A stretch of 64,000 bases of DNA. Source: Bacillota bacterium (GTDB lineage Bacteria > Bacillota > Clostridia > Acetivibrionales > DTU013). The stretch spans positions 7,867 to 71,866 of the forward strand of contig JAEWQC010000349.1 in assembly GCA_023399355.1 (NCBI GenBank). Reading direction: 5' to 3'. The notes beneath the pieces were generated by a model. That model saw only the letters and a program-made list of their open reading frames with translations, did not search any database and was not told the DNA's origin. A program made the translations under genes and the position numbers. This document shows, piece by piece, positions 36,217 through 44,392 of the stretch (positions are counted from its first letter, which is position 1; every line of letters begins with the position of its first letter).

Positions 36217-37611
36217 ATGAAACAGGGATTGAGGACAAAGCTGTCGCTATCTTATGTTTTTGTTGCACTGGTTTGTGTTGCAATGATTACGCTGCTTTCA
36301 AATATTTTATTGGTAAAGCAGTTCAATGAATACGTCATTAAGAACCAGAAGAATAAAAATAATGCAATCGTTTCACAAATAAGCCAGCAATACAATAAAG
36401 ATAAAAAATGGCGGAGCGATGTCATTGAGAGTATTGGCGTCAATGCTCTTGAAGGCGGCATGGTAGTGAAAGTGACCGACAAATCGGGAAACGTGATATG
36501 GGACGCAACCGTTTACAATAATGGCTACTGCAAGCAAATGATCGAGCATATATCCCACAATATGGCTAAGCGCCTTCCGAATCTGAAAGGTGGATATGCA
36601 TCTGTGGAATTTCCTGTAAAAAGCAACTTCCAGGAGGTCGGCAAGATCCAGATAGGCTATTATGGTCCTTATTTCTACAACGATAATGACCTGGCCTTTA
36701 TAAGCACATTAAACAAGCTGTTGCTCGGTGCGGGCATATTTTCCATGCTGTTTGCGCTGCTCACCGGGGTAATTATGGCTAAGAGGCTGAGTATGCCTAT
36801 TTTAAGAGTAATAGAAACTGCACGGATGATTTCCAAGGGGTATTTTACCGATAGGATCGTTGAAACGACAAACACCCGGGAAATCGTACAGCTTACCACT
36901 ACAATCAACGACCTGGCCGATACCCTTCAAAATCAGGAAAACCTCAGAAAACGTCTGACGGCAGATGTCGCGCATGAACTGCGAACTCCGCTGGCTACCT
37001 TGCAGAGCCACCTGGAAGCAATGATTGACGGCATCTGGAACCCCAATGCCGAAAGGCTGAAAAGCTGCCATGATGAAGTGATAAGGATAAATCGCATGGT
37101 GGGCGATCTCGAAAATCTGGCTAAATTCGAGAGTGAGGATCTGATCCTCAACAAGTCCGAATTTGATATTACCGAACGGATCCTCAGTATTATAAAGTCG
37201 TGTGAAATTGAATTTATCAATAAAGGGATAAAGGTTGAATTTATGGGAGAGGAACAAACCGTAAATGCGGACAAGGACAAGATAAGCCAGGTGATTGTCA
37301 ATCTGATTTCCAACGCTTTGAAATATACACCCGGCGGAGGCAAAATCAGGATTGGCATACAGGGCAGGGAGGACCATGTTGATATCACTATATCAGACAA
37401 TGGTTCGGGAATACCGGCTGAAGATCTGCCACATATTTTCGAGCGCTTTTACCGTGCAGATAAATCAAGAAACAGATCAACAGGCGGTGCCGGGATAGGC
37501 CTGACCATCTCAAAAGCCATTGTTGAAGCCCATCAAGGAAAGATTGGCGTCAAAAGCGAATTCGACAAAGAAACGGAATTTACGGTTACTCTCCCCAGGG
37601 GTTTAGAATAA
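36217..37611 (+). CDS. Sensor histidine kinase
   Basis: A 464-residue membrane kinase. An N-terminal helix (LSYVFVALVCVAMITLLSN) and a second near residue 170 flank an extracellular sensor of about 125 residues. A HAMP linker (ARMISKGYFTDR), an H box (DVAHELRTPLATLQ), an N box (QVIVNLISNALKY) and G boxes follow. It starts 1 bp after the response-regulator stop, behind GGAGGTG, so the pair is translationally linked. The signal is not known. A copper or wall-stress signal is suggested only by neighbours. Confidence 0.93.
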   Translation: MKQGLRTKLSLSYVFVALVCVAMITLLSNILLVKQFNEYVIKNQKNKNNAIVSQISQQYNKDKKWRSDVIESIGVNALEGGMVVKVTDKSGNVIWDATVYNNGYCKQMIEHISHNMAKRLPNLKGGYASVEFPVKSNFQEVGKIQIGYYGPYFYNDNDLAFISTLNKLLLGAGIFSMLFALLTGVIMAKRLSMPILRVIETARMISKGYFTDRIVETTNTREIVQLTTTINDLADTLQNQENLRKRLTADVAHELRTPLATLQSHLEAMIDGIWNPNAERLKSCHDEVIRINRMVGDLENLAKFESEDLILNKSEFDITERILSIIKSCEIEFINKGIKVEFMGEEQTVNADKDKISQVIVNLISNALKYTPGGGKIRIGIQGREDHVDITISDNGSGIPAEDLPHIFERFYRADKSRNRSTGGAGIGLTISKAIVEAHQGKIGVKSEFDKETEFTVTLPRGLE

Positions 37612-37653
37612 TTTCCTCTGCTTTTAAGCATCCATTAAAGGTAAAGCATTTTA

Positions 37654-37683
37654 TTTGTTCATGATTTGTTCATGATTTGTTTA
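37654..37683 (+). promoter_or_regulatory. 11-bp direct repeats, WalR/OmpR-like box
   Basis: TTTGTTCATGA occurs twice in tandem, then TTTGTTTAATT. Read as hexamers this is TGTTCA-N5-TGTTCA-N5-TGTTTA, close to the WalR/YycF box TGTWAH-N5-TGTWAH but with C or T in the fifth place. It sits 100 bp upstream of the M23 peptidase. Cell-wall hydrolases are the usual targets of such boxes. Confidence 0.5.
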
Positions 37684-37784
37684 ATTTTATTTGCTAAAGT
37701 ATGTATGAATTTGGAATCAGAAGTTCAAACAGGGATAAAATGGATATACTTATACTAATGTAATAAATTTTTACCGGGGAATTC

Positions 37785-39131
37785 ATGATGGCGCTTGTGC
37801 ATAAGATATTTACCAAAAAAAGAATAATGCTGCTTTGGGTTATATTAACAGCAATATGTTTAGTAACACTTCTCCTGTATTCAACAAAAGCTTATGAAGT
37901 CAGAATAGATGAGAAGTACATTGGGACAGTGAAAAATCAGAGCATGGTATCGGATCTGTTAAAGGAGATAGCCGGGGAGGCAGAGAAGCGTTATGGTACT
38001 CAAATTGTCGTTTCAAGCAGCATAAGCTATAAAGAGGTATTCCTGACAAGCCAAAGAAGGACTGAAGGGGATGCCTTGTACAGTCAGGTCGAGCGTGACG
38101 TCCTATTGAGTTCAAAAGCTTTTGCAATCAATGTGGATGGCAGGGACATTGCATATCTCAAAGACAAACCCTCTGCGGAGGCAGTCCTTGATAAAATCAG
38201 GGCACCCTACCTCAAGAATGAGCAAGACAGTAAAAATATTGGCTTTCTTGAGAATGTGGGCATCATTCAAAAGGATGTTTCTCCGAATGAATTGAAAGGA
38301 TCTGAAGAGGTTTTTAACAAAATCACCTTGCAAAGCGATCACCTAAAGAAGTACATCGTCCAGGAAGGTGACACAATAAGCGGGATTGCGGAAAAATCCG
38401 GGCTGAAGATGAAAGACATTCAGAAAGCAAATCCGGGCATCAGCATCGATAGCATTTCCATAGGGCAGGAGTTGAATTTGGCAGTACCCAGGTATGTTAT
38501 CAATGTTAAACAGATAACGACTAAAACTTGTGAAGAAAAAATCCCCTTTGAGATAAACTATGAGAATACCAGTGGATTATATAAAGGGGACAGCAAGGTT
38601 AAAACAGGCGGAGTAGAAGGCCGCAAGCTTGTAAAAACCGAGATTGTCAGTATTAACGGCATCTTCGAAGAGACCCATGTTACCGGTGAAACTGTACTGG
38701 AGATGCCGAAAGCAGCGGTTGCACTCAGAGGAACGAAAATCCGGCCCAGGACAGTTGCCACAGGGGTGTTTGCGAATCCCAGCCGCGGAAGCCTCACTTC
38801 CCGGTTTGGCGAAAGATGGAGCAGGCAGCATACCGGTATAGATATCGGCGTACCAAGGGGTACTCCCAATAAAGCCGCAGATGGCGGAGTTGTAGTCTTT
38901 GCGGGATGGGACGGCACTTATGGCAAGCTGGTCATTATAGATCACGAGAATGGGTTTACCACTTATTATGCGCATAATGATACCATCAAAGTTAAAATGG
39001 GTCAAAGAGTAGCCAAGGGCCAGGTGGTAGGCTTAGCAGGATCAACCGGCAGAGCCACCGGTCCGCATCTCCATTTTGAAGTCCGCAAAAATGGTGTGCC
39101 GGTTAATCCGTTGAAATATATCCACATGTAA
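37785..39131 (+). CDS. LysM-G5-M23 peptidoglycan endopeptidase
   Basis: A 448-residue exported enzyme. A signal anchor (MLLWVILTAICLVTLLLYS) leads to a region of unknown fold, a LysM wall-binding module near 187-230 (YIVQEGDTISGIAEKSG), a G5 domain near 240-320 and a C-terminal M23 zinc peptidase. The peptidase motifs are HTGIDIG and GPHLHFE (HxxxD and HxH). It cleaves peptide cross-links, perhaps in sporulation or growth. The start lies behind ACCGGGG. Confidence 0.92.
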   Translation: MMALVHKIFTKKRIMLLWVILTAICLVTLLLYSTKAYEVRIDEKYIGTVKNQSMVSDLLKEIAGEAEKRYGTQIVVSSSISYKEVFLTSQRRTEGDALYSQVERDVLLSSKAFAINVDGRDIAYLKDKPSAEAVLDKIRAPYLKNEQDSKNIGFLENVGIIQKDVSPNELKGSEEVFNKITLQSDHLKKYIVQEGDTISGIAEKSGLKMKDIQKANPGISIDSISIGQELNLAVPRYVINVKQITTKTCEEKIPFEINYENTSGLYKGDSKVKTGGVEGRKLVKTEIVSINGIFEETHVTGETVLEMPKAAVALRGTKIRPRTVATGVFANPSRGSLTSRFGERWSRQHTGIDIGVPRGTPNKAADGGVVVFAGWDGTYGKLVIIDHENGFTTYYAHNDTIKVKMGQRVAKGQVVGLAGSTGRATGPHLHFEVRKNGVPVNPLKYIHM

Positions 39132-39155
39132 AAAGCATTTTGAATTGGTTGAACA

Positions 39156-39188
39156 GGGAGTACCTATCATTACTTGGCAGGTACTCCC
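39156..39188. terminator. Bidirectional hairpin between convergent genes
   Basis: A perfect 10-bp stem GGGAGTACCT/AGGTACTCCC with a 13-nt loop separates the M23 gene and the tlpA-like gene. It overlaps the last bases of the latter. T runs are short (CTTCTT) on the plus strand. Confidence 0.6.
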
Positions 39189-39868
39189 TTCTTAATATTG
39201 TCGATGTATCCAAGTAAGGTCTTCTTGTCAGTTTGTCCGGAAATGTAGGTGTAAAGGGAACCGTCCCTGTTTAGGACAAAGGTGGTCGGATATCCTGAGA
39301 TGCCGTATTGCTGAGCAATAGTGCCTTCACTATCCAGCAATACTTTTAAACTGATTTTGCCGGAGGTCAGATATTCATTGACAATATCGGCGGATTCCTG
39401 CACATCAACAGCCAGGATGACAGCATCTTTTTCTTTTTCCAATTCCTTGTTCAGTTCATTCAGGTCGGGCATTTCCAACTTGCAGTATTTGCACCAGACT
39501 GCCCAGAAATTGAGAATGACGATCTTGCCCTGATAATCTGAAAGTTTTACAGACTTGCCATCAAGGTCCTTTAAGGTGAAGTCCGGTGCCATGATTTTCT
39601 CAGGAGAGGTGGAGCTTTGCGCCGTAGTATCGTTTGGGGTCGGGCTCTGCTCAGCAGTGCCTGTTTCATCGGATTTCAACTCAGAAGAATCTTTGGGAGT
39701 CGAGCCCTGCCCGGCAGTGCTTTGCTCAGAGGGATTTTGCTGAAGGACATTTTGCGGTGGCGGAGGACTGCCGGCTTCCGTTCTATTTTTTGAATAGAAG
39801 GCATATGCGGCAATCAACAGCGCAGCAAGCGTGATGATCCAGATCACAAGGCTCAATGATTTCTTCAT
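39170..39868 (-). CDS. TlpA/ResA-like membrane thioredoxin
   Basis: A 232-residue protein with an N-terminal anchor (LVIWIITLAALLIAAYAFY). A long Pro/Gln/Ser/Thr linker follows, then a thioredoxin domain with the active site WCKYC and the cis-proline region GYPTTFV. It reduces exterior disulfides using electrons from CcdA, encoded just upstream. With no cytochrome c genes in view, its clients are probably other exported thiol proteins. Confidence 0.9.
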   Translation of the reverse strand: MKKSLSLVIWIITLAALLIAAYAFYSKNRTEAGSPPPPQNVLQQNPSEQSTAGQGSTPKDSSELKSDETGTAEQSPTPNDTTAQSSTSPEKIMAPDFTLKDLDGKSVKLSDYQGKIVILNFWAVWCKYCKLEMPDLNELNKELEKEKDAVILAVDVQESADIVNEYLTSGKISLKVLLDSEGTIAQQYGISGYPTTFVLNRDGSLYTYISGQTDKKTLLGYIDNIKKGVPAK

Positions 39869-39887
39869 AAATGGCTCCTCCTCAAGC

Positions 39888-40571
39888 TTAATTCAAATAT
39901 TTTAAAATGTCGAAGAATACCAGCAACCCTGCGACAACGAGCAGTATTCCGGATATAATGCCGATCCCCCTGCCATGTCTTTGAAGCCAGACAAAAGCGC
40001 CCTTCGCTTTTTCAAATACGATTGCGGATAATATGAAAGGTATTCCGAGACCTACAGAATAGACCAGCAATAAAAGAGTCCCCTGAAGGATGGTCTTCGA
40101 ATTGCCGGCCAACAGTAGAGCCGAGCCTAAAAAGGCGCCAAGGCAAGGGGTCCAGCCAAGACCGAATACCATGCCGAAAACGATTGAACTTAAAAACTTC
40201 AAATTTTCCGTTTTCAAATGAATTCTTTTTTCCGTATTCAAAAACCCTATTCTAAAAATACCCATAAAATTCAGTCCGAATACAACCATGACCAAACCAC
40301 TGATCCTTTGCAGAATCAACCTGTTATTTTCAAGAAAATGACCGAAGGAAGTAACGGTAACGCCAAGCAGTACAAATACAAGAGTGAAGCCGGTAACAAA
40401 ACCGATTGAATTAATGAGCATCCGACTCTTAACCGATTTCGTTATATCCTTGTCTTCGGATGCACCTGCCAGATAAATGAAGTAAATCGGCAGCATGGGT
40501 AATATACAGGGTGATATAAATGTCAGGATCCCTTCCGTGAAGGTTAAAACATATGAAATCAGTAAAATCAC
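39888..40571 (-). CDS. ccdA: CcdA-type electron transporter
   Basis: A 227-residue protein with six membrane helices. The two conserved cysteines lie in FISPCILP (near 21) and GWTPCLGAF. They pass electrons from cytoplasmic thioredoxin to the outside. The start is GTG at 40571 after GGAAG. It is the first gene of the operon with the TlpA-like gene, 19 bp apart. A CsoR-like operator sits 33 bp upstream of the start. Confidence 0.9.
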   Translation of the reverse strand: MILLISYVLTFTEGILTFISPCILPMLPIYFIYLAGASEDKDITKSVKSRMLINSIGFVTGFTLVFVLLGVTVTSFGHFLENNRLILQRISGLVMVVFGLNFMGIFRIGFLNTEKRIHLKTENLKFLSSIVFGMVFGLGWTPCLGAFLGSALLLAGNSKTILQGTLLLLVYSVGLGIPFILSAIVFEKAKGAFVWLQRHGRGIGIISGILLVVAGLLVFFDILKYLN

Positions 40572-40603
40572 CAGCTTCCTGTCCGAAGTTGTTCTATTAC
40601 TAT

Positions 40604-40620
40604 ATACCCTTGCGGGGTAT
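40604..40620 (-). promoter_or_regulatory. CsoR-like operator upstream of ccdA
   Basis: ATACCC-TTGC-GGGGTAT is a near-perfect inverted repeat of the TACCC...GGGGTA type bound by CsoR-family copper repressors (compare the B. subtilis copZA operator). It lies just upstream of ccdA-tlpA. No csoR gene is in the window. Confidence 0.6.
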
Positions 40621-40727
40621 TATATAACATAAAGAATGTAAATGTCCATACGGTTGTGAAATTCGGCAATAGTTTGCAGATAGAACCACATGATCCTGAG
40701 ATATCGGTAGGAATTCTGCAAAAAAAA

Positions 40728-40788
40728 TTGACGTATTTGGAAAACAGGTATAATATTATTATGAGCATATGCACATAATAATATTATA
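40728..40788 (+). promoter_or_regulatory. Promoter with 40-bp palindrome upstream of DUF134 gene
   Basis: TTGACG at 40728 is followed by TAATAT at 40751 (17-bp spacer). From 40749 to 40788 there is a 40-bp palindrome with perfect 15-bp arms: TATAATATTATTATG and CATAATAATATTATA around AGCATATGCA. It covers the -10 and start region, as an autoregulatory operator would. Confidence 0.65.
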
Positions 40789-40826
40789 TACATGTGACAT
40801 ATAGATTCAAATATACAGGAGGGAAG

Positions 40827-41216
40827 ATGACCAGGCCGAGAAAATGCAGGAGAGTTGGGTTTGTACCGGATAATCCATGTTTTCATCCGCAATTGTACAA
40901 CAAGGATGAAGTAGTCCTGAACATTGAGGAAGTCGAGGCGTTACGCCTGTCTGATTATCTGGAACTGGAGCAGGACAGTGCCGCAGAAAGCATGAATGTG
41001 TCACGCGGAACCTTTCAGCGCATTATTAATGCTGCCCGGAAGAAAACCGCCGACGCCCTGGTCCATGGGAAAATTCTTCGTATTGACGGAGGCAATTACC
41101 ACCTTTCAGCAGGGAAGACCTGCTGCAGGAAGATGCAAGGCAACTGTAAACGGTTGAACTGTGAAAAATGCGAAGAGTGCGCAGAAAATAAATACGAGGT
41201 GAAGGAAAATGAGTGA
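40827..41216 (+). CDS. DUF134 HTH-type regulator
   Basis: A 129-residue protein of the DUF134 family. MTRPRKCRRVGFVPDNPCF is the family start, and the helix-turn-helix around LEQDSAAESMNVSRGTFQRI is clear. A Cys-rich tail (CCRKMQGNCKRLNCEKCEEC) could bind a metal or cluster. The chosen ATG follows GGAGGG. The gene overlaps the Mrp-NifX fusion by 8 bp. DUF134 proteins are commonly paired with NifX/NifB-type cofactor-binding domains, consistent with control of iron-sulfur functions. Confidence 0.88.
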   Translation: MTRPRKCRRVGFVPDNPCFHPQLYNKDEVVLNIEEVEALRLSDYLELEQDSAAESMNVSRGTFQRIINAARKKTADALVHGKILRIDGGNYHLSAGKTCCRKMQGNCKRLNCEKCEECAENKYEVKENE

Positions 41217-42456
41217 AGACGGTTGCAATTGTGAAAGCAAGGATTGTGGAAGTTCATGTGCTTCCGGGGGCTGCGGGAATCAACCACAGAGTTTTTTGGA
41301 GAAAACACATGAACTGAACTCCATTAAAAGGGTTATAGGTATTGTCAGCGGAAAGGGAGGCGTGGGTAAGTCCCTTGTAACATCCATGCTGTCGGTAATG
41401 ATGCGCAGGAAAGGATATGAAGTTGGTATTCTGGATGCGGATATTACCGGGCCCTCCATCCCAAAAGTATTTGGTATTGGCGAAAAGGCTCGCGGCAGTG
41501 AATATGGCATCTACCCGCAAAAAACGAATAATGGCATCGGTGTCATGTCGATCAATCTTCTTCTTGAGGACGATGAGGCTCCTGTCATCTGGAGAGGTCC
41601 CATCATTGCCGGGACAGTGAAACAATTCTGGACGGATGTCATTTGGGGGGATGTCGATTATTTGTTTCTGGATATGCCACCCGGAACAGGGGATGTTCCA
41701 TTGACCGTTTTTCAATCCATCCCATTGGATGGAATTATCATTGTTACATCGCCTCAGGATCTTGTTTCGCTCATTGTTACAAAGGCATACAACATGGCAA
41801 GGTCAATGAGTATTCCCGTATTGGGCATAGTTGAGAATATGAGCTTTGTAAAATGTCCTGACTGCGGTAAGGAAATAAAGCTTTTCGGGGACAGCAAAAT
41901 TGACGCCATAGCGGAAAAGATGGGAATCAAGGTTCTGGCGAAAATGCCGATAGACTCTGCAGTTGCAGAGCTGTGCGACAACGGTGAAATAGAGAAAATG
42001 AATAACGGGTATCTGCAGGATGCCGTTGATTATATTGAGAAAAAATTATCTGTGAGCGGAGAGGAGATTCATTCCATGAAAATTGCCATAGCTACTGAGG
42101 GAGCCGATGTCTCGTCCCATTTCGGAAAGTGTGAGAATTTTACAGTCTTAGAAGTTGAAGACTCCATCGTCAAAAGTAAAAGCATTATAAACACGGCGGG
42201 AAATCAACATGGTCTCCTGCCTGGATTCCTGGCCTCCAAAAACGTGGGTCTGGTTATTGTTGGTGGAATGGGAGAAGGTGCCAGACAGAATATGATTTCC
42301 AATGGAATTGAAATCATCTCAGGAGTTTCAGGAAATATTAATGAAGTAATTGACACATATCTGAAAGGAAACCTGGAATCCAACGATACCGGATGTTCAG
42401 GTCATGAGCACGACCGTGATCATGCAGAAGGCGGCTGTAATTGTGGACAGCATTAA
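41209..42456 (+). CDS. Mrp/NBP35 ATPase fused to a NifX-like cofactor-binding domain
   Basis: A 415-residue protein. An N-terminal Cys-rich segment (residues 1-25) precedes a Mrp/NBP35 ATPase with P-loop GKGGVGKS (near 47-54). Switch regions DADITGPS and DMPPGTGD follow, with a CPDCG pair near 217 that would bridge a 4Fe-4S cluster in a dimer. After about residue 280 a second domain (MKIAIATEGADVSSHFGKCENF) matches the dinitrogenase iron-molybdenum cofactor-binding (NifX/NafY) family. A His/Cys tail (GHEHDRDHAEGGCNCGQH) closes it. It is probably an iron-sulfur carrier. Whether it serves the NifH-like system at 8.3 kb is unknown. Confidence 0.9.
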   Translation: MSEDGCNCESKDCGSSCASGGCGNQPQSFLEKTHELNSIKRVIGIVSGKGGVGKSLVTSMLSVMMRRKGYEVGILDADITGPSIPKVFGIGEKARGSEYGIYPQKTNNGIGVMSINLLLEDDEAPVIWRGPIIAGTVKQFWTDVIWGDVDYLFLDMPPGTGDVPLTVFQSIPLDGIIIVTSPQDLVSLIVTKAYNMARSMSIPVLGIVENMSFVKCPDCGKEIKLFGDSKIDAIAEKMGIKVLAKMPIDSAVAELCDNGEIEKMNNGYLQDAVDYIEKKLSVSGEEIHSMKIAIATEGADVSSHFGKCENFTVLEVEDSIVKSKSIINTAGNQHGLLPGFLASKNVGLVIVGGMGEGARQNMISNGIEIISGVSGNINEVIDTYLKGNLESNDTGCSGHEHDRDHAEGGCNCGQH

Positions 42457-42642
42457 AGTGTAAGCTCAAAGGATGAAAAATGGCAGTGCCCCGGTTCGAA
42501 TATAATGCAGGTGCAGAAGGTTGTGATGCAGCCAATAGAAAGCATACACAATACCGGAGTGGCGCTGTAGGATGGAGCGATACTCTCATCTTGACAACAG
42601 CTCCAAAGACACTAATGAAGCGCTAATAAGTGTCTGAAAAAT

Positions 42643-42860
42643 GCATCTTAGTGCACTCGGGTTAAAACAAAACAAGGCGGTGAAATTGACAGGACGTCAA
42701 TTTCAGGCGCATTTTGCCATGAATGGCAAATATGCGCCGATCGCCCCAAAAGTTTTGACCTGCAAGTGCACCTGATGCTTTTTCATAGAGCCCTGACAGG
42801 CACCATGCCGCCGAGTGGCGCCCTTTGACCACTTTCCGGCGGTGGAAAGTGGCGAACCTC
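42643..42860. ncRNA. Highly structured non-coding element
   Basis: Five nested or adjacent stems are visible. GCATC (42643) pairs with GATGC (42774). GTGCACT (42651) pairs with AGTGCAC (42765). GGTTAAAAC (42660) pairs with GTTTTGACC (42752). GGCG (42676) pairs with CGCC (42742). Inside are two hairpins: GAAATTGAC/GTCAATTTC (42682-42704) and GGCGCAT..TTGCCAT/ATGGCAA..ATGCGCC (42706-42738). TTTTT follows the closing stem at 42779. A further perfect hairpin CCACTTTCC/GGAAAGTGG lies at 42829-42852. No real ORF explains it. It could be a small RNA or a mobile miniature element. I do not recognise a known class. The strand is not certain. The rest of the 520-bp gap shows nothing clear. Confidence 0.55.
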
Positions 42861-42978
42861 TTTTGATCTACAAAAAGAATTGAGATAGATGTATTGAAAT
42901 TCGAAGCAAGAACCACCCCAACTTTATATTCACATAATAAAGATAGCCTCCATGAAATTGGATTGGATCGGTACATGA

Positions 42979-44175
42979 TCAAGGCGACAGGACAGTAATT
43001 CTGTTGCTTTCATCCGAAAGGTTTCCGGCGAGATCAAATGCCCTGACCCAGTATATGTCGATTCCCAAACGATATGGACTTTTTACGGTTCGTGATGTTT
43101 TTTTCGTGGTTGCCAGCTCGAGACCATTACAGTAAATGGTATAACCGCTTACTTTTATATTGTCGGAAGAGGCGTTCCACTTCAGAGGTACGGAGGATCC
43201 TTTTGATTTGCCTGCTTTAAGTCCCGTGGGGGTATTGGGCCTTTTCACATCCTTCAGTGTTATAATAGTAAGGGGTTCACTGATCACGGACTTGTTGCCG
43301 ACGGTATCAATAGCAGTAACGTTGAATTTGTAGCTTTTCCCGGGGATCAGATTCTTCCTGCTGAAGAGTGTCTTTGACGGAGAACCTGCCTTTTCTCCGT
43401 TACAATATATTTCATATTCTTTAACCTTGACATTGTCAGATGCGGGAGACCAGGTCAAAGTAATTTCCGTCTCGCTGACGGATGCGCACTTAAGGCCAAA
43501 AGGCTTGTCGGGCGCTTCTTTATCCGGGATAGTCGTTCCCGGAATGCTGCTGCTTTGCATGGAATAATTGCCGGCAATATCAAAAGCCTTTATGGAAAAA
43601 CTGTAAGTCGTGCCGGGTACTAGGCCTTTCACCTTATAACTTGTCGCAGTTGTGGTTGCTGCCTTACTTCCGTTTTTGCATATTATATATCCTTTAATGC
43701 CTGTATTGTCCGAGGAAGGATTCCATGAGACAACCATCGAAGTATGATCGGGAGAGGATAATGAGAGGTTTGAAGGTGTCGATGGAACCTGATTGTCGGG
43801 GTCTGTCAGGACATCAATGGCTGCACTTGCAGATGACACATTACCTGCGGCATCATATGCTTTCACGAAATAGGTATATTTTCTTCCGGGAATCAGCTCT
43901 GAATTTGTAAAGTTTGTTCTTGATATTGTAAGGATCTTCCTGCCGTCGCGGAAAACCTGATATCCTTTTACTTTTGTATCATCGGAGGAACTTGTCCAAC
44001 TCAGAAATACGGATGTAAATGTTTTGCTGACAACCTTCAGTCCTGTGGGAACTTCCGGCGGATGAGAATCGGCCTTTAACGCATCACAAGCCGTAGCAGC
44101 TGAGACTTGCTGCGGAATAAACACGAATACTGCAAGCAATAAAACCAATCCCAAAAAAATTCTCAATACTTTCAT
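42979..44175 (-). CDS. Secreted protein with four fibronectin type III domains
   Basis: A 398-residue exported protein. After a signal peptide (MKVLRIFLGLVLLLAVFVF) there are four Fn3 repeats of about 92-95 residues. Each begins near PxxPTGLKV, PSTPSNLSL, PDKPFGLKC or PNTPTGLKA and contains the same SSDNxxVxGYxIYxNG core. No catalytic domain is present, so it is probably a spacer or adhesive surface protein. It is transcribed alone from a perfect promoter at 44246-44274. Confidence 0.9.
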   Translation of the reverse strand: MKVLRIFLGLVLLLAVFVFIPQQVSAATACDALKADSHPPEVPTGLKVVSKTFTSVFLSWTSSSDDTKVKGYQVFRDGRKILTISRTNFTNSELIPGRKYTYFVKAYDAAGNVSSASAAIDVLTDPDNQVPSTPSNLSLSSPDHTSMVVSWNPSSDNTGIKGYIICKNGSKAATTTATSYKVKGLVPGTTYSFSIKAFDIAGNYSMQSSSIPGTTIPDKEAPDKPFGLKCASVSETEITLTWSPASDNVKVKEYEIYCNGEKAGSPSKTLFSRKNLIPGKSYKFNVTAIDTVGNKSVISEPLTIITLKDVKRPNTPTGLKAGKSKGSSVPLKWNASSDNIKVSGYTIYCNGLELATTKKTSRTVKSPYRLGIDIYWVRAFDLAGNLSDESNRITVLSP

Positions 44176-44245
44176 TTTGTACCTCCATATACAAGCTTCG
44201 ACATTATTATTATTACAATAAATGGAATATTTAACATTTAATTAT

Positions 44246-44274
44246 ATTTTAGTGGGAAGTTTCTGATTTGTCAA
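44246..44274 (-). promoter_or_regulatory. Sigma-A promoter of the Fn3 gene
   Basis: On the minus strand TTGACA, a 17-bp spacer and TAAAAT form a consensus-like promoter 71 bp before the start codon. Confidence 0.8.
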
Positions 44275-44298
44275 GAACAAACGTTCGACATTCCTTAG

Positions 44299-44327
44299 TT
44301 GACAGCATTTAAATTCTATTGTACTAT
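44299..44327 (+). promoter_or_regulatory. Sigma-A promoter of the patB-like gene
   Basis: TTGACA at 44299, a 17-bp spacer and TACTAT at 44322 lie 66 bp before the start, divergent from the Fn3 promoter 25 bp away. Between them no operator is obvious. Confidence 0.75.
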
Positions 44328-44392
44328 GTAAATCATATAGGATTACTATGAATTTGTTGGGCTAATTTTGTTTTTAACACGGGAGTGATGGA

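Noticed and set aside
36933..37400. Minus-strand 155-codon ORF inside the histidine kinase gene
   Set aside because: It is a shadow of the kinase reading frame.
42662..42982. Minus-strand 106-codon ORF over the structured element
   Set aside because: The perfect hairpins explain the base pattern, the ORF has no ribosome site, and its codons run through the stem arms.
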